A stretch of DNA of 64,000 bases from Novosphingobium sp. PhB165 (GCF_004341845.1 NZ_SLVB01000013.1:1-64000), one strand, 5' to 3'. Shown: positions 52,462 to 61,570, numbered from the stretch's first letter. Numbers and translations are program-made. Notes: a model not told the origin generated them from the letters alone.

Positions 52462-52721
52462 GCGCCCTCACCCTTCCCGACTTCCAGGAGAAAGTCCGCG
52501 ATCCCGGCCAGCGACAGCACGCGCGCCTCGGGACATTCGGACAGCGGCGCCAGCATGTTGCCGCCGTCCGCCGGGATATGGACCACGATCAGGATCGGCA
52601 GCGGGAACGTCGGCGGCAGTGCGGGCAGGACCTCCGAAAGCGCCTGAATGGCGCCGGCCGAGGCGCCGATCACAACTGCGCGGGGGACGGGAGTGCGCGG
52701 GATGGGAATATCGGCCGTCAT
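52458..52721 (-). CDS. Truncated CheB-type methylesterase remnant, translationally coupled
   Basis: An 87-residue product. The first 60 residues match the CheB methylesterase N-terminus: A-V-V-I-G-A-S-A-G-A-I-Q-A-L with the nucleophile Ser, and I-L-I-V-V-H-I-P with the expected His. A normal domain has about 190 residues; here it breaks after N-M-L-A-P-L and the last 27 residues are unlike the family. The catalytic Asp is missing, so it is probably inactive. Both ends keep ATGA overlaps with cheR and the receiver-kinase, which suggests an internal deletion that preserved operon coupling. It could be a pseudogene or a short adaptor. Confidence 0.75.
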   Translation of the reverse strand: MTADIPIPRTPVPRAVVIGASAGAIQALSEVLPALPPTFPLPILIVVHIPADGGNMLAPLSECPEARVLSLAGIADFLLEVGKGEGA

Positions 52722-53542
52722 ACCTCGCGCTTTCTGTAGATTTTTTCCTCGCGCACGAAGTCGCTGAAGGCGTCGGCATGGGCCGAAAAGCGCATGCTTT
52801 CCTTGGCGCCCAGACCCATGAAGCCGCCGCGGATCAACGAATCCCGGAAAAGGCCAATGGCCCGGTCCTGCAACTCGCGGTCGAAATAGATCAGCACATT
52901 GCGACAGGAAATCAGGTGCATCTCCGAGAATACGGCATCGGTGACCAGACTGTGGTCCGAGAATACCACACGATCCCGCAGGCTCTTGTCGAAAACGGCG
53001 TTGCCATAGGCCGTGCTGTAATAGTCCGAGAGCGACGACCGGCCGCCCGAGGCACGATGGTTTTCGGTGAAGGTCCTGATCCGGTCGAGCGAGTAGATCC
53101 CGCGCGAGGCCATGTCGAGCGCGTCCTGGCTGATATCGGTCGCGTAGAACAGCGTCCGTTCCTCCAGCCCTTCCTCGCGGAACAGGATCGCGAACGAGTG
53201 CAGTTCCTCCCCCGCGCTGCACCCGGCGATCCAGACCTTGAGCGAGGGGTAGGTGCGCAAATGCGGCACCACTTTCTCGCGGATCGCCTTGAAGTACGAC
53301 GGGTCGCGAAACATCTCGCTGACCTGGACCGTCAGAAAGCTCAGCAGCCGGGGCAGCATGGCCGGATCGTGCAGCAGGGCTTCCTGAAGTCCTGAAAACG
53401 TCTCGAACCCGAGCTGCCCGCGCGCCTGACGCAGGCGGCGGCGCAGCGACGCCTGCGAGTATTTGCGGAAGTCGTAGTGGTAGCGCTGGAACAGCGCTTC
53501 CAGCAGCAACCGGATCTCGATATCCTCGACCGCGTCCGACAT
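52718..53542 (-). CDS. CheR-type protein-glutamate methyltransferase
   Basis: A 274-residue CheR family methyltransferase, transferring methyl from SAM to glutamates of a sensor protein. N-terminal helical domain (1-75) followed by the SAM domain with V-W-I-A-G-C-S-A-G-E-E (motif I), A-T-D-I-S and the late C-R-N-V-L-I-Y-F-D. The length is typical for free-standing CheR. It directly follows the large hybrid kinase (stop 53543, start 53542) and overlaps the CheB remnant. No chemoreceptor gene is nearby, so the target is likely the CHASE3 kinase or its coiled coil. Confidence 0.9.
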   Translation of the reverse strand: MSDAVEDIEIRLLLEALFQRYHYDFRKYSQASLRRRLRQARGQLGFETFSGLQEALLHDPAMLPRLLSFLTVQVSEMFRDPSYFKAIREKVVPHLRTYPSLKVWIAGCSAGEELHSFAILFREEGLEERTLFYATDISQDALDMASRGIYSLDRIRTFTENHRASGGRSSLSDYYSTAYGNAVFDKSLRDRVVFSDHSLVTDAVFSEMHLISCRNVLIYFDRELQDRAIGLFRDSLIRGGFMGLGAKESMRFSAHADAFSDFVREEKIYRKREV

Positions 53543-56500
53543 TTAGCGCGGCATCCAGACGCGGACGAGCGACAGCAGTTTGTCGACATCGAGCGGCTTG
53601 GCCATGTAGTCGTTCGCGCCCGCCTCGATGCAGCGCTGCTGGTCGTCCGGCATGGCCTTGGCCGTCAGCGTGATGATCGGCAGCTTCTTCCAGCGCGGAT
53701 CGGTCCGAATCTCCCGCGTTGCCGTCAGCCCGTCCATCACCGGCATCATCACGTCCATGAGCACGAGGTCGATGGCCGTGCCGCCGTCAGCGGCCGATTT
53801 CTCCAGCTTGTCGATCGCGTCCCGCCCGTTCCTGGCAACCTCGATGATCGCGCCGCGCGGTTCGAGGATGTTGGTCAGCGAGTAGACGTTGCGCACATCG
53901 TCCTCGACAAGGAGAATCCGCCGTCCTTCGAGAATGGCGTCGCGGCTGCGCGCCTGCTGGATCATGCGCTGCTGTTCGGGCGGCAGCTCGGTCACCACCT
54001 GGTGGAGGAACAGCGTCACCTCGTCCAGCAGCCGTTCCGGCGAACGCGCGCCCTTGATGATGATCGAATCCGAATAGCGCCGCAGACGCTGCTCGTCGTC
54101 GGGCGACAGGTCGTGCCCGGTATAGACGATCACCGGCAGGACGCCGTGGCGGCCTTCCTTTTTCAGCGTCTCCAGCAGTGCGAAGCCCGATGCATCGGGC
54201 AGGTTCAGGTCAAGCACCATGCAATCGAAAGTCTCGCGTTCAAGTCGCTCCAGACATTCCGCCGCCGTGCCCACGCCCACCGTCTCCACGCCCGCCGTGG
54301 CGAGCAGGCTGGCGACGGCGTCGCGCTGCACCTGATCGTCCTCGACGATGAGGACGCGGCGCACGCTCTGCGCCATCTTGGCGGCAAGCGCCTTGAGCAC
54401 TTCGACCAGCTCGTCGCGCTTCACCGGCTTGACCAGATAGCCGATCGCCCCCAGCGACAGCGCGGTCTGGGCATGGTCGCTCGCGGATACGACGTGGACC
54501 GGGATGTGCCGCGTGGCCCCATCGCTCTTGAGGTGATCCAGCAGGACCAGCCCCGATTGATCCGGCAGGCCCAGATCGAGCACCACGGCATTGGGCTTGA
54601 ACTGACGCGCCAGTTCGAGCGCTTCGCCTGCGGTTCCCGCGACCAGACACTGGAAACCCAGTTCGCGCGACAGATCGCGCACGATGCCCGCGAAGCTTCC
54701 GTCGTCCTCGACCACCAGCAGGATCCGGTCGGCGGCGCCAAGCCGCTCGCGGTCGTCCTCCACCCGGCGCGGCAGTCGCACCGGAGCCTTGGGGACTTGC
54801 GGTTCCACGCGGCGAACCGCAGGCGTGCCCGCGGCGATTGCCAGCCCCTCGCTGCGCGGCGCGGCCGTCGGGTCGAGCGACAGCGGGATGGACAGCGTGA
54901 AACGGCTGCCTTCGCCGGGCTTGCTCTCCAGTTCGATTGCCCCGCCGAGCAGCCGCGCCAATTCCCGTGAAATCGACAGGCCCAGCCCCGTCCCGCCATA
55001 TTGGCGGCTGATCGTGCCATCCGCCTGACGGAAAGCTTCGAAGACTTCGCGCTGCTGGTCCTCGGCGATGCCGATGCCGGTGTCACGCACCGAAATGGCG
55101 AGCCGATCCGCGCCGCCGCGTGCAATCGAAAGATCGACCCGTCCCGCTTCGGTGAACTTGAACGCGTTGGACAGCAGGTTCTTGAGGATCTGGTCCAGCC
55201 GCTGGCGATCGGTATCGATCGTGTCGGGACAATCGGAGGAAACGGCAATGCCGAATTCCAGCCCGCGCTCACTCGCCACCGGCTCGAACAGCTGCCGCAT
55301 GTCGGTCACCAGCCGGTCGAGCGCGACAGTCTCCGGCCGGACCTGGACGTGGCCGGCCTCGATCTTCGAAAGGTCGAGGATATCGTTGATCAGCGCCAGC
55401 AGGTCATTGCCCGAGGACTGGATGGTAACGGCGTATTTCACCTGTTCTTCGGTGAGATTGCCCGCCGGATTGTCACCCAGCAGCTTGGACAGGATCAGCA
55501 GCGAATTGAGCGGCGTCCGCAGCTCGTGCGACATGTTCGCAAGGAAATCGGACTTGTAGCGGCTGGCCCGCTCCAGTTCGCTGGCCTTCTGTTCGACCGC
55601 CGTGTTGGACCGCGCAAGGTCGTCGCGCTGGCTCTCCAATTGCTGCGCCTGCTCTTCCAGCTGGGCGTTGGTCTGCTCCAGCTCCACTTGCTGCTGTTCG
55701 AGCCGGACCTGCGATTCCTTGAGCGCGCGGCCCTGCTCTTCCAGTTCCTCGTTGGAGACGCGCAGTTCCTCGCTCTGGACCTGCAGCGTTTCCGACTGGC
55801 GCTGCGTTTCCTCCAGCAGGTTGCGCAGTTCGGTGCGGAACCTTGCGGAGCGCAAGGCGACGCCGATGGGCGCCGAAGCCTCGGACAGAAACGCCACGGC
55901 CAGGTCATCGACAGGGCCCAGGAAGCCAAGTTCGATCACGCCGTGCACCGCCTCGTCCGCGCAGACCGGCGAGATCACCAGATGGCGCGGCTTGTCGTGG
56001 CCCAGCCCCGATCCGATGGTCAGATAGCCGTCGGGGATATCGCTCAGCACCGTATGTTCGCGCTCGGCGACGGCGCGGCCGAGCAGGCCGTCCTTGATCG
56101 TGAAACTCTCCAGCACGCCTGCCTCGGCAGGCACGCCCAGCGTCGCCACCCGCTGGTAGCGCGCGCCGTCGCCCGCATAGATGGCGCCGCCCTGTGCATC
56201 GAGGAACTTGCTGAGGAACGTGAGAATGTTCTCGCCCAGCTGCCCGGTCGAAGGGTCTCCCAACATGGCCGCGGCAAGCTGGGCCTGCCCCGCCTGAAGC
56301 CATTGCTGCCGGTCCCGCGCAATCGTCGCGCGGCGAAGCAGGAACGCGATTACCAGTGTCAGGGCAATGCCCAGCACGGTCGAGAGCACGCCGCTGGTCC
56401 AGGCGCTCTTGTAGGCGCCGTCCATTTCGTCGAGCCGGAGCTGGCGCAGCCGCAGTTCTTCCTGCTGCATCTCGCCCAGCTGGGCACGGATCGCATCCAT

Positions 56501-57001
56501 CTCGATCTTGCCGCGATCTGTGGAGACCACGGCAAGCGCCGCGTCGCGGCCCTGTTTGCGGCGCAAGTCGATGGTCTGGCCCAGCTCCGCCAGCTTGGAA
56601 TCGGTGTGACGGCGAAGCGTCGCCAGTCTCGCCTGCTGCGAAGGGTTGTCCGTGGTAAGCACACCGATGGCATCGAGCTTGGAACCAAGCCGGGGAACCG
56701 CCGCCGTATAGGGCGCGAGATACTCCTCGTTGCCCGTCAGCAGATAGCCGCGCTGGCCGGTTTCGGCATCCTGAATGACGGAAAGGAGTTCATCGAGCGA
56801 GGCGATGACATCGTGCGAATGCGCGATCCTCGCTGCGTCGTCGCGCAGCATTTCGATATTACGGAAGGCCACCGTGCCGCTGATGAGAAAAAACAGCACC
56901 ACGGCCACAAGGCCCAGCCACACCCGGCCATCGAGACCGGATTTTGGCCCGGATTTTGGCATCACCCTCTCGGGTGCCTGTGAAGGCGACATTTTCCCCA
57001 A
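53543..57001 (-). CDS. Large hybrid histidine kinase (CHASE3 - GAF - HisKA - HATPase - three receivers)
   Basis: A 1152-residue membrane kinase. TM1 (about 28-47), periplasmic CHASE3 domain (50-185) with T-G-Q-R-G-Y-L-L-T-G-N, TM2 (about 200-222), GAF (235-385), a long Glu/Gln-rich coiled coil (390-480), HisKA with His492 in M-S-H-E-L-R-T-P, HATPase (N-L-L-S-N-A-F-K-F-T, D-T-G-I-G-I, G-T-G-L-G-L), then three receiver domains (about 755-870, 885-1000, 1030-1150). The last receiver has the standard D-V-M-M-P-V-M-D-G phospho-site; the second ends in a variant I-I-I-K-G-A-R loop, where Thr/Lys are altered. It heads the cheR/cheB'/kinase operon. Signal unknown. Confidence 0.92.
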   Translation of the reverse strand: MGKMSPSQAPERVMPKSGPKSGLDGRVWLGLVAVVLFFLISGTVAFRNIEMLRDDAARIAHSHDVIASLDELLSVIQDAETGQRGYLLTGNEEYLAPYTAAVPRLGSKLDAIGVLTTDNPSQQARLATLRRHTDSKLAELGQTIDLRRKQGRDAALAVVSTDRGKIEMDAIRAQLGEMQQEELRLRQLRLDEMDGAYKSAWTSGVLSTVLGIALTLVIAFLLRRATIARDRQQWLQAGQAQLAAAMLGDPSTGQLGENILTFLSKFLDAQGGAIYAGDGARYQRVATLGVPAEAGVLESFTIKDGLLGRAVAEREHTVLSDIPDGYLTIGSGLGHDKPRHLVISPVCADEAVHGVIELGFLGPVDDLAVAFLSEASAPIGVALRSARFRTELRNLLEETQRQSETLQVQSEELRVSNEELEEQGRALKESQVRLEQQQVELEQTNAQLEEQAQQLESQRDDLARSNTAVEQKASELERASRYKSDFLANMSHELRTPLNSLLILSKLLGDNPAGNLTEEQVKYAVTIQSSGNDLLALINDILDLSKIEAGHVQVRPETVALDRLVTDMRQLFEPVASERGLEFGIAVSSDCPDTIDTDRQRLDQILKNLLSNAFKFTEAGRVDLSIARGGADRLAISVRDTGIGIAEDQQREVFEAFRQADGTISRQYGGTGLGLSISRELARLLGGAIELESKPGEGSRFTLSIPLSLDPTAAPRSEGLAIAAGTPAVRRVEPQVPKAPVRLPRRVEDDRERLGAADRILLVVEDDGSFAGIVRDLSRELGFQCLVAGTAGEALELARQFKPNAVVLDLGLPDQSGLVLLDHLKSDGATRHIPVHVVSASDHAQTALSLGAIGYLVKPVKRDELVEVLKALAAKMAQSVRRVLIVEDDQVQRDAVASLLATAGVETVGVGTAAECLERLERETFDCMVLDLNLPDASGFALLETLKKEGRHGVLPVIVYTGHDLSPDDEQRLRRYSDSIIIKGARSPERLLDEVTLFLHQVVTELPPEQQRMIQQARSRDAILEGRRILLVEDDVRNVYSLTNILEPRGAIIEVARNGRDAIDKLEKSAADGGTAIDLVLMDVMMPVMDGLTATREIRTDPRWKKLPIITLTAKAMPDDQQRCIEAGANDYMAKPLDVDKLLSLVRVWMPR

Positions 57002-57145
57002 CCCCCGAAATCACAGAAAATTGGCCGCGAGCAGCGGCCATTCGTCCGACAAATCAAAATCGTCCGCCTGAGCGCGGACCATCATCTGCTCAACCCGTGC
57101 AATGAAAATTGTTTTCTGGCAACGGTACCGATGGAAGGCCTGCAA

Positions 57146-57176
57146 GACGGCCCGCCTTTTTCGAAAGCGGGCCGTC
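57146..57176. terminator. Hairpin terminator between minus-strand genes
   Basis: Stem GACGGCCCGC (57146-57155) with GCGGGCCGTC (57167-57176), perfect over ten pairs, 11-base loop rich in T/A. A T-run (CGTTTT) follows on the plus strand only; on the minus strand it would end the YflT-like transcript without a U-tract. Probably a terminator or transcript-stabilising hairpin. Confidence 0.5.
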
Positions 57177-57212
57177 CTCGTTTTGCTGGTGATCAAGCGG
57201 CGACGTTATCTA

Positions 57213-57830
57213 TCAATTTCGAGGCGGCAGTCCGTATATCGCGCGATCGCGATCGATCTCATCGATGGAATAAGCAGGCGCTGATTCATCGAAACGCGTC
57301 CACCCGTTTGCACGATAGCTCGCCTCTCTCGCGCCAATGTCCACCGAGGGAGCAGTATTGACCGCAGCATTGGCGCGTTCGAGGTCGCTATCGTCGACCT
57401 TTGCGCTCAGCAACACGCCTCCCCGGCGCACGCCTTCGGAATAGACTTGCGCCTCTTCATCCGTGTGTCCGGCGTGCTTGAGCGCGCCGACTATGCCGCC
57501 AGCTGCCGCTCCTCCGACCGCGCCGACACCAACCCCGACCGCCGTGGCCGCAAGCCATCCGGCTGCAACGATCGGACCAAGGCCCGGAATGGCCAGCATG
57601 CCGAGCCCGGCAAGCAGTCCGCCTGCTCCGCCTACTGCGGCTCCGGCAGACGTTCCTGCGGTTACCTCCCCATCCTCATTCACGCCTTTGTGAATTCCGG
57701 TGTGCTCACCATGAGTGTTGTTGGCGATAACACTGATATCATGGCGGGGAATGCCGATGTCTTCGAGCGCACGTACCGCTGCTGCCGCATCCGCGTAATT
57801 GTCAAAAAGTCGAGTGATTGTCTTCGACAT
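57213..57830 (-). CDS. YflT-type general stress protein with glycine-rich membrane segment
   Basis: A 205-residue protein. Residues 1-45 form a YflT-like alpha/beta start (T-R-L-F-D-N-Y-A-D-A-A-A-A-V-R-A-L-E, then D-I-S-V-I-A), residues 58-125 are a Gly/Ala-rich double hairpin of hydrophobic helices (glycine-zipper-like), followed by an alpha-helical H-A-G-H-T-D-E-E-A-Q-V-Y segment and a strand G-V-L-L-S-A-K-V typical of the family. The C-terminal 45 residues carry two F/Y-D-E-S-like repeats. A 21-base gap separates it from the upstream gene, so they form one operon. Known members are induced by heat or osmotic stress. Confidence 0.82.
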   Translation of the reverse strand: MSKTITRLFDNYADAAAAVRALEDIGIPRHDISVIANNTHGEHTGIHKGVNEDGEVTAGTSAGAAVGGAGGLLAGLGMLAIPGLGPIVAAGWLAATAVGVGVGAVGGAAAGGIVGALKHAGHTDEEAQVYSEGVRRGGVLLSAKVDDSDLERANAAVNTAPSVDIGAREASYRANGWTRFDESAPAYSIDEIDRDRAIYGLPPRN

Positions 57831-57851
57831 TATCTTTCTCCGCGTTTTAGT

Positions 57852-58145
57852 TCAGTGGACAGTGACGTTTCCCTTGTAATCAAGAGCCACCCTCACCGGT
57901 TTCCCATCCTTTTCCGCCATGCCTTGCCAGAGGCCGTTCTCGTTCTGCACGAGCTTGCCAACGTTCGTGTAGCCGGCTTTTTCGATGCGTCCCCGCGCCT
58001 GATCCTCTGTGAAGGAATTGTGTCCCTTCGCCGCGTGTGTTGCCGTTTCCACCGTGGGGTCCTTAACCGCGGGATTGTGCGATTGTGCGGTCGCGCCAGA
58101 AGCAACGATAATAGCGGCAGAAGCCGTGATAAGAGCAGTTTTCAT
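57852..58145 (-). CDS. Small secreted PepSY-like protein
   Basis: A 97-residue protein with a cleavable signal peptide (1-20, ending A-T-A) and a C-terminal PepSY-like module: F-T-E-D-Q-A-R-G-R-I-E-K-A-G-Y, then V-x-x-L-x-x-x-x-x-G-L-W-Q-G and a final V-A-L-D-Y-K-G-N-V. Such short periplasmic proteins are thought to bind or inhibit other proteins. ATG 58145 follows AGGAG; frames to 58334 are unsupported. A weak EcfG-like site (GCAAC-N17-CGTT) lies at 58171-58196. The next gene downstream is the YflT-like protein. Confidence 0.78.
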   Translation of the reverse strand: MKTALITASAAIIVASGATAQSHNPAVKDPTVETATHAAKGHNSFTEDQARGRIEKAGYTNVGKLVQNENGLWQGMAEKDGKPVRVALDYKGNVTVH

Positions 58146-58621
58146 GAGATCTTCTCCTCTCTGGTGCTCTAACGTGGTTGCACGCCTCATGGTTGCCACA
58201 ATTTCGCCCGCGCAAACTCCCTCAAGCATTCGTCCACTGTCCTCGCCAACAATAGGATTGCGTCGTTTTCTCGCGTCGCAAGGTGCTCTAGACGCCGACA
58301 CGAAAGGACGATTGAACACGCCGGGCAGAGCCATTCGCCAAACCGGACCTCGCGACGTTCAATTGGACGTGTTCAATGAAGCGAGGAGGGTTATTTTCCC
58401 TCCAACATCGTGCGAACTTGCCGACCGAGAATTGGGTTATATCATCCTCGAAGGCCCTGTACCCGCCTTGATAGCTGGACATGGATGCCATCGCATGAAG
58501 CCTACTCATATGCTTCGTGTTTGATTGAACAGATCGTCTCATCCTTGAAAACAACCAACTTGTCGGGTAGGCTCTGCGCCGGATTGCAATATTGCTTCGT
58601 AGGCATTGCGCCGAAGCAGTG
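58146..58621. other. Intergenic region, no gene recognised
   Basis: A 476-base spacer. Besides the weak promoter-like element at 58171-58196 for the PepSY-like gene, only short frames without ribosome sites were seen on either strand. Confidence 0.35.
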
Positions 58622-59707
58622 TCACCCCCCCGGCACGGCCGCTTTCGAAACTAACCGGGCAATGTAATCCAGCTTGCACACAATTGCAGGTGAGAGATGG
58701 AACGGATAAAGGTCCGGCTGTCCCATCGCTCGGTTCATGGCATTCATGCTGAACGACAGCGGCGCCATCATTTCGGCGAGCTTCGCCGCCTCGGCCGTGT
58801 AAGGATCGAGCGCAGCGGACGAGGGAGAAGATCCGGCCCATTCCTCGATCGAGGACAGGCAAAGGCCAAAACCGCCCGCAGTGGCCAGCACATCGACGAT
58901 ATGCAGATAATGGGCAAACGTTTCGGCGAAGTCCTCCCAAGGGTGCGAAGTAGCATAATAGCTGACGAAATCGTCGGTCCACACTTTGCCGTTAGCGTTG
59001 CCATAGTGCGCCTGGAGGCTTGCCTGGTAGTCGGCTGTCTCGTCGCCGAATACCTGCCTGAATGCCTGCAGCTCGTCCGGATCATTGCCGATCAAGCGCG
59101 ACCAGAAATGATGCCCCACCTCGTGCCGGAAATGGCCCAGAAGCGTGCGATAGGGTTCGCCCACCGCGTGCCGGATGCGCTCGCGCTCGGCATCGTCAGC
59201 CTCGACGAGATTGAGCGTGATAACGCCGCCATCGTGGCCTGTAAGGATTTGCGGCGTTCCCGCAGCTTCGGCTGCGCGATCGTAAAGAAAATCGAAGGCC
59301 AGTCCCCGCCCGCCGGCCTGCCCGGCTACTTTGGTCTCCAGCGGCAGGTGCAATTTCAGAAGCGTATGGAATAACCTGCGCTTCGCTTGCTCTATCCTTG
59401 CCCATCGCGCGGGTACGGAGGGTTCGGCGAGATCGGGAATTGTGCGGTTATGGCGGCACGCACGGCATAGGGCGGTCGGTTCGTCCTTCTCGACAAGCCA
59501 GTTGCAGATCTGAAAATCGTCGTTGTTGGCGCAAACGACAACCTCGGCCGAGGCGCCGCCGTCATCACGCCACTGGGTCGCATTGTCTGCAAGAAACCGG
59601 AACGTGTCCGCGGCGGGATCATACCCCAGCGTGACGGAGCACCCAGGACAGAGCCGCGCCTCGAAATGGAGCAGTCGGTGGCAATTCGGGCAAGGAAATG
59701 CACGCAT
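58622..59707 (-). CDS. Putative zinc-binding metallopeptidase with N-terminal zinc ribbon
   Basis: A 361-residue protein. Two Cys pairs near the start, C6-P-N-C and C20-P-G-C, form a zinc ribbon; a further C-R-A-C pair lies near residue 98. The metallopeptidase-like core has H195-E-V-G-H with F-W after it, and downstream E-D-F-A-E-T-F-A-H-Y with a possible third ligand. This is the arrangement of the putative zinc-binding metallopeptidase family (Peptidase_Mx). Substrates are unknown. The start ATG 59707 gives the family-like M-R-A-F-P-C-P-N-C; the longer frame to 60094 is a shadow of the SDR gene. It follows that gene after 47 bases on the same strand. Confidence 0.85.
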   Translation of the reverse strand: MRAFPCPNCHRLLHFEARLCPGCSVTLGYDPAADTFRFLADNATQWRDDGGASAEVVVCANNDDFQICNWLVEKDEPTALCRACRHNRTIPDLAEPSVPARWARIEQAKRRLFHTLLKLHLPLETKVAGQAGGRGLAFDFLYDRAAEAAGTPQILTGHDGGVITLNLVEADDAERERIRHAVGEPYRTLLGHFRHEVGHHFWSRLIGNDPDELQAFRQVFGDETADYQASLQAHYGNANGKVWTDDFVSYYATSHPWEDFAETFAHYLHIVDVLATAGGFGLCLSSIEEWAGSSPSSAALDPYTAEAAKLAEMMAPLSFSMNAMNRAMGQPDLYPFHLSPAIVCKLDYIARLVSKAAVPGG

Positions 59708-59754
59708 CTGTTCATCCCAATTCTGGGTAATCGCAGGCAGGTCGGCCAGGCAAA

Positions 59755-60606
59755 TCAGCCGTTGACCACAGTCCCGCCATTGGGATGGAGCACCTGCCCG
59801 CTCATGTAACTGGCATCCTCGCAAGCCAGGAACAGGAACGAAGGCGCCACTTCGTTCGGTTGTCCAGGCCGTCCCATCGGTGTGCTTTCGCCAAAATGCT
59901 CCAGCTTTTCCTTGCTGGCTCCGCCGCAAGGATTGAGTGGTGTCCAGATCGGACCAGGCGCAACGGCATTCACGCGGATGCCCTCGCCTACCAGATTTTC
60001 CGAAAGCGAACGCGTAAAAGCCGTGATCGCTCCCTTGGTCGCGCTGTAGTCGAGCAATTCCTTGCTTCCCTTGTACATCGTGACGCTGGTGCAATTGACA
60101 ATGGCAGCGCCTGCCTTGAGGTGCGGCCGAACCGCCTGCACCATGAAGAACATGCCAAAGATGTTGGTCTGGAATGTGCGGCGAAGCTGTTCTTCGGAAA
60201 TGTCTGCAATGTCCTTGTCGGGGTGCTGTTCGCCGGCATTATTGACGAGCACATCGATCCGGCCGAACGCCTTCATCGTCTCCCCGGCAACATGATCGCA
60301 CATTTCGGTAGAGCCCACGTCCGCCCGGATGGTGATGGCACGGCGACCTTCGCTTTCCACGATGCGCCGGGTTTCGTCAGCATCGTCGTCCTCCAGCAAG
60401 TAGACGATTGCGACATCCGCCCCTTCGCGCGCGAAAAGAGCCGCGACCGCGCGCCCGATGCCGCTGTCCGCGCCGGTCACGATTGCCACTTTGCCGGCAA
60501 GGCGGGAGGCCCCCGGATAGCGCGGTTGCCATTCGGGTTGCGGCTCCAGCTTGCTTTCGTGCCCCGGCAGGGCATCTTCATGGATCATCGATGCAGTCTC
60601 GGTCAT
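59755..60606 (-). CDS. Short-chain dehydrogenase/reductase, YhdF/YdaD-like
   Basis: A 283-residue SDR oxidoreductase. NAD(P) motif T44-G-A-D-S-G-I-G51, N-N-A-G at about 122-125, catalytic Ser174, Tyr187 and Lys191 (Y-S-A-T-K). The 38-residue N-terminal extension with P-E-W-Q-P-R-Y-P-G and the Y-x-x-S-K-E-L-L-D-Y-S-A-T-K region mark the subgroup of general-stress SDRs found with catalases and CsbD-like proteins. GGAAGGAG precedes ATG 60606. Substrate unknown. Confidence 0.9.
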   Translation of the reverse strand: MTETASMIHEDALPGHESKLEPQPEWQPRYPGASRLAGKVAIVTGADSGIGRAVAALFAREGADVAIVYLLEDDDADETRRIVESEGRRAITIRADVGSTEMCDHVAGETMKAFGRIDVLVNNAGEQHPDKDIADISEEQLRRTFQTNIFGMFFMVQAVRPHLKAGAAIVNCTSVTMYKGSKELLDYSATKGAITAFTRSLSENLVGEGIRVNAVAPGPIWTPLNPCGGASKEKLEHFGESTPMGRPGQPNEVAPSFLFLACEDASYMSGQVLHPNGGTVVNG

Positions 60607-60706
60607 GATCGGCTCCTTCCCTGAGAAAACGAAGCGGGACCGCTTTGGTTGAGGATCCCGCGTCGGTCCGTCCCGCTATCGGAGCGGCTAACGGCGATCG
60701 GACCGA

Positions 60707-60964
60707 TCACTCGTCGTCGTATTCGCCTTCGTCGGCATCCTCGGGCAGATCGTCGCCGGCATATTCGCCGCTCAGGAATTCGAGAGGATCGAGGTCGAGA
60801 TGGGCCACGACCTCCTGTCGCGTTGCCAGAACGGATACTTCTTCACCATCTTCGAGTTCGATGATGGTCACCTGATCGTCGCGTCCTTCGACAAGAGCGA
60901 CGACCTGCATCGAATTGACCATTACTTCATCGCCATCCGGCGTTTCGAACATGAATTTCGCCAT
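60707..60964 (-). CDS. Small acidic FlbD/DUF-type beta protein
   Basis: An 85-residue acidic protein. The first 55 residues, with V-M-V-N-S-M-Q-V-V-A-L-V-E and V-T-I-I-E-L-E-D-G-E-E-V-S-V, resemble small FlbD-like beta folds; the C-terminus is a run of Glu/Asp. No membrane segment. ATG 60964 follows GGAGGG with good spacing; a frame to 61006 is less likely. An EcfG-like promoter (GGAAC-N16-TGTT) sits at 60991-61015. Function unknown. Confidence 0.7.
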   Translation of the reverse strand: MAKFMFETPDGDEVMVNSMQVVALVEGRDDQVTIIELEDGEEVSVLATRQEVVAHLDLDPLEFLSGEYAGDDLPEDADEGEYDDE

Positions 60965-60990
60965 CGTTCCCTCCTGCATTCCACTAGCCG

Positions 60991-61015
60991 AACAGCGAAA
61001 CGCCAATCGGGTTCC
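60991..61015 (-). promoter_or_regulatory. Candidate EcfG-type promoter for the small acidic protein
   Basis: Minus strand GGAAC (61011-61015), 16 bases, TGTT (60991-60994), one mismatch to CGTT. The predicted start near 60984 leaves a 20-base leader holding the GGAGGG ribosome site of the gene at 60964. Geometry is nearly the same as for ku and yihY. Confidence 0.45.
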
Positions 61016-61119
61016 CAGCTCCGAGCCTAGTCAGGCCTCGGGCGATCAGGTGTCCGGGCTTGCTGACGCTGGGTCGGCCAGCATCACGACCTACGCGAGC
61101 CGACGATCACGCCCGCGGT

Positions 61120-61242
61120 CAACCTGCGAGGCAGCGTCGGTGCACTCGCAAGAGGCTGCGGCGTAATCGACATAACCATCGATGGCGGTTGGGCGGTAGG
61201 GCGTGAAACACGGCCCGGAAGCCGCCAAACTAACCGGCTGTG
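61120..61242 (+). pseudogene. Possible 3' relic of a short-chain dehydrogenase
   Basis: A plus-strand frame reads G-V-I-D-I-T-I-D-G-G-W-A-V-G and then stops (TAA/TGA region near 61235). I-x-I-D-G-G-W is the usual end of short-chain dehydrogenases. No Rossmann motif or start precedes it, and the neighbouring sequence is not coding. It may be a fragment of an SDR gene deleted when this region was rearranged. Confidence 0.25.
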
Positions 61243-61570
61243 ATGTATGCGTTAGGCCGCCGCTCCCAATCGCCCGCCGCCCTTGCGCTTAAACAGGCAT
61301 TTCGTCAGCGCATCCGGCACCTGTCAGAAATGCGGCATGTGTCAAGAATGCCTTCCTCGCGTCCGGATGAATGACTGCTTTCGCCGGTGGGTTCAACGGG
61401 CGGAGCCAACACCTGCAATCTGAGAGGATGAGCAGGACATCGAGGGTAGTTCCACGAATCTGTTCACGTCGGACAGAAGATCGATTGTGGAAGCGGTGCA
61501 AGCGGGGGGACAGTAAGTAAAGTCGCGTCAGCCGGTTCGGCTGGCAAAACCGGGTGAAAAAGGGATTTCG

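Noticed and set aside
55001..56983. 660-codon plus-strand open frame opposite the large hybrid kinase
   Set aside because: It is the antisense shadow of a well-supported kinase gene in a GC-rich region, has no ribosome site and encodes Arg/Gln-rich sequence of no family.
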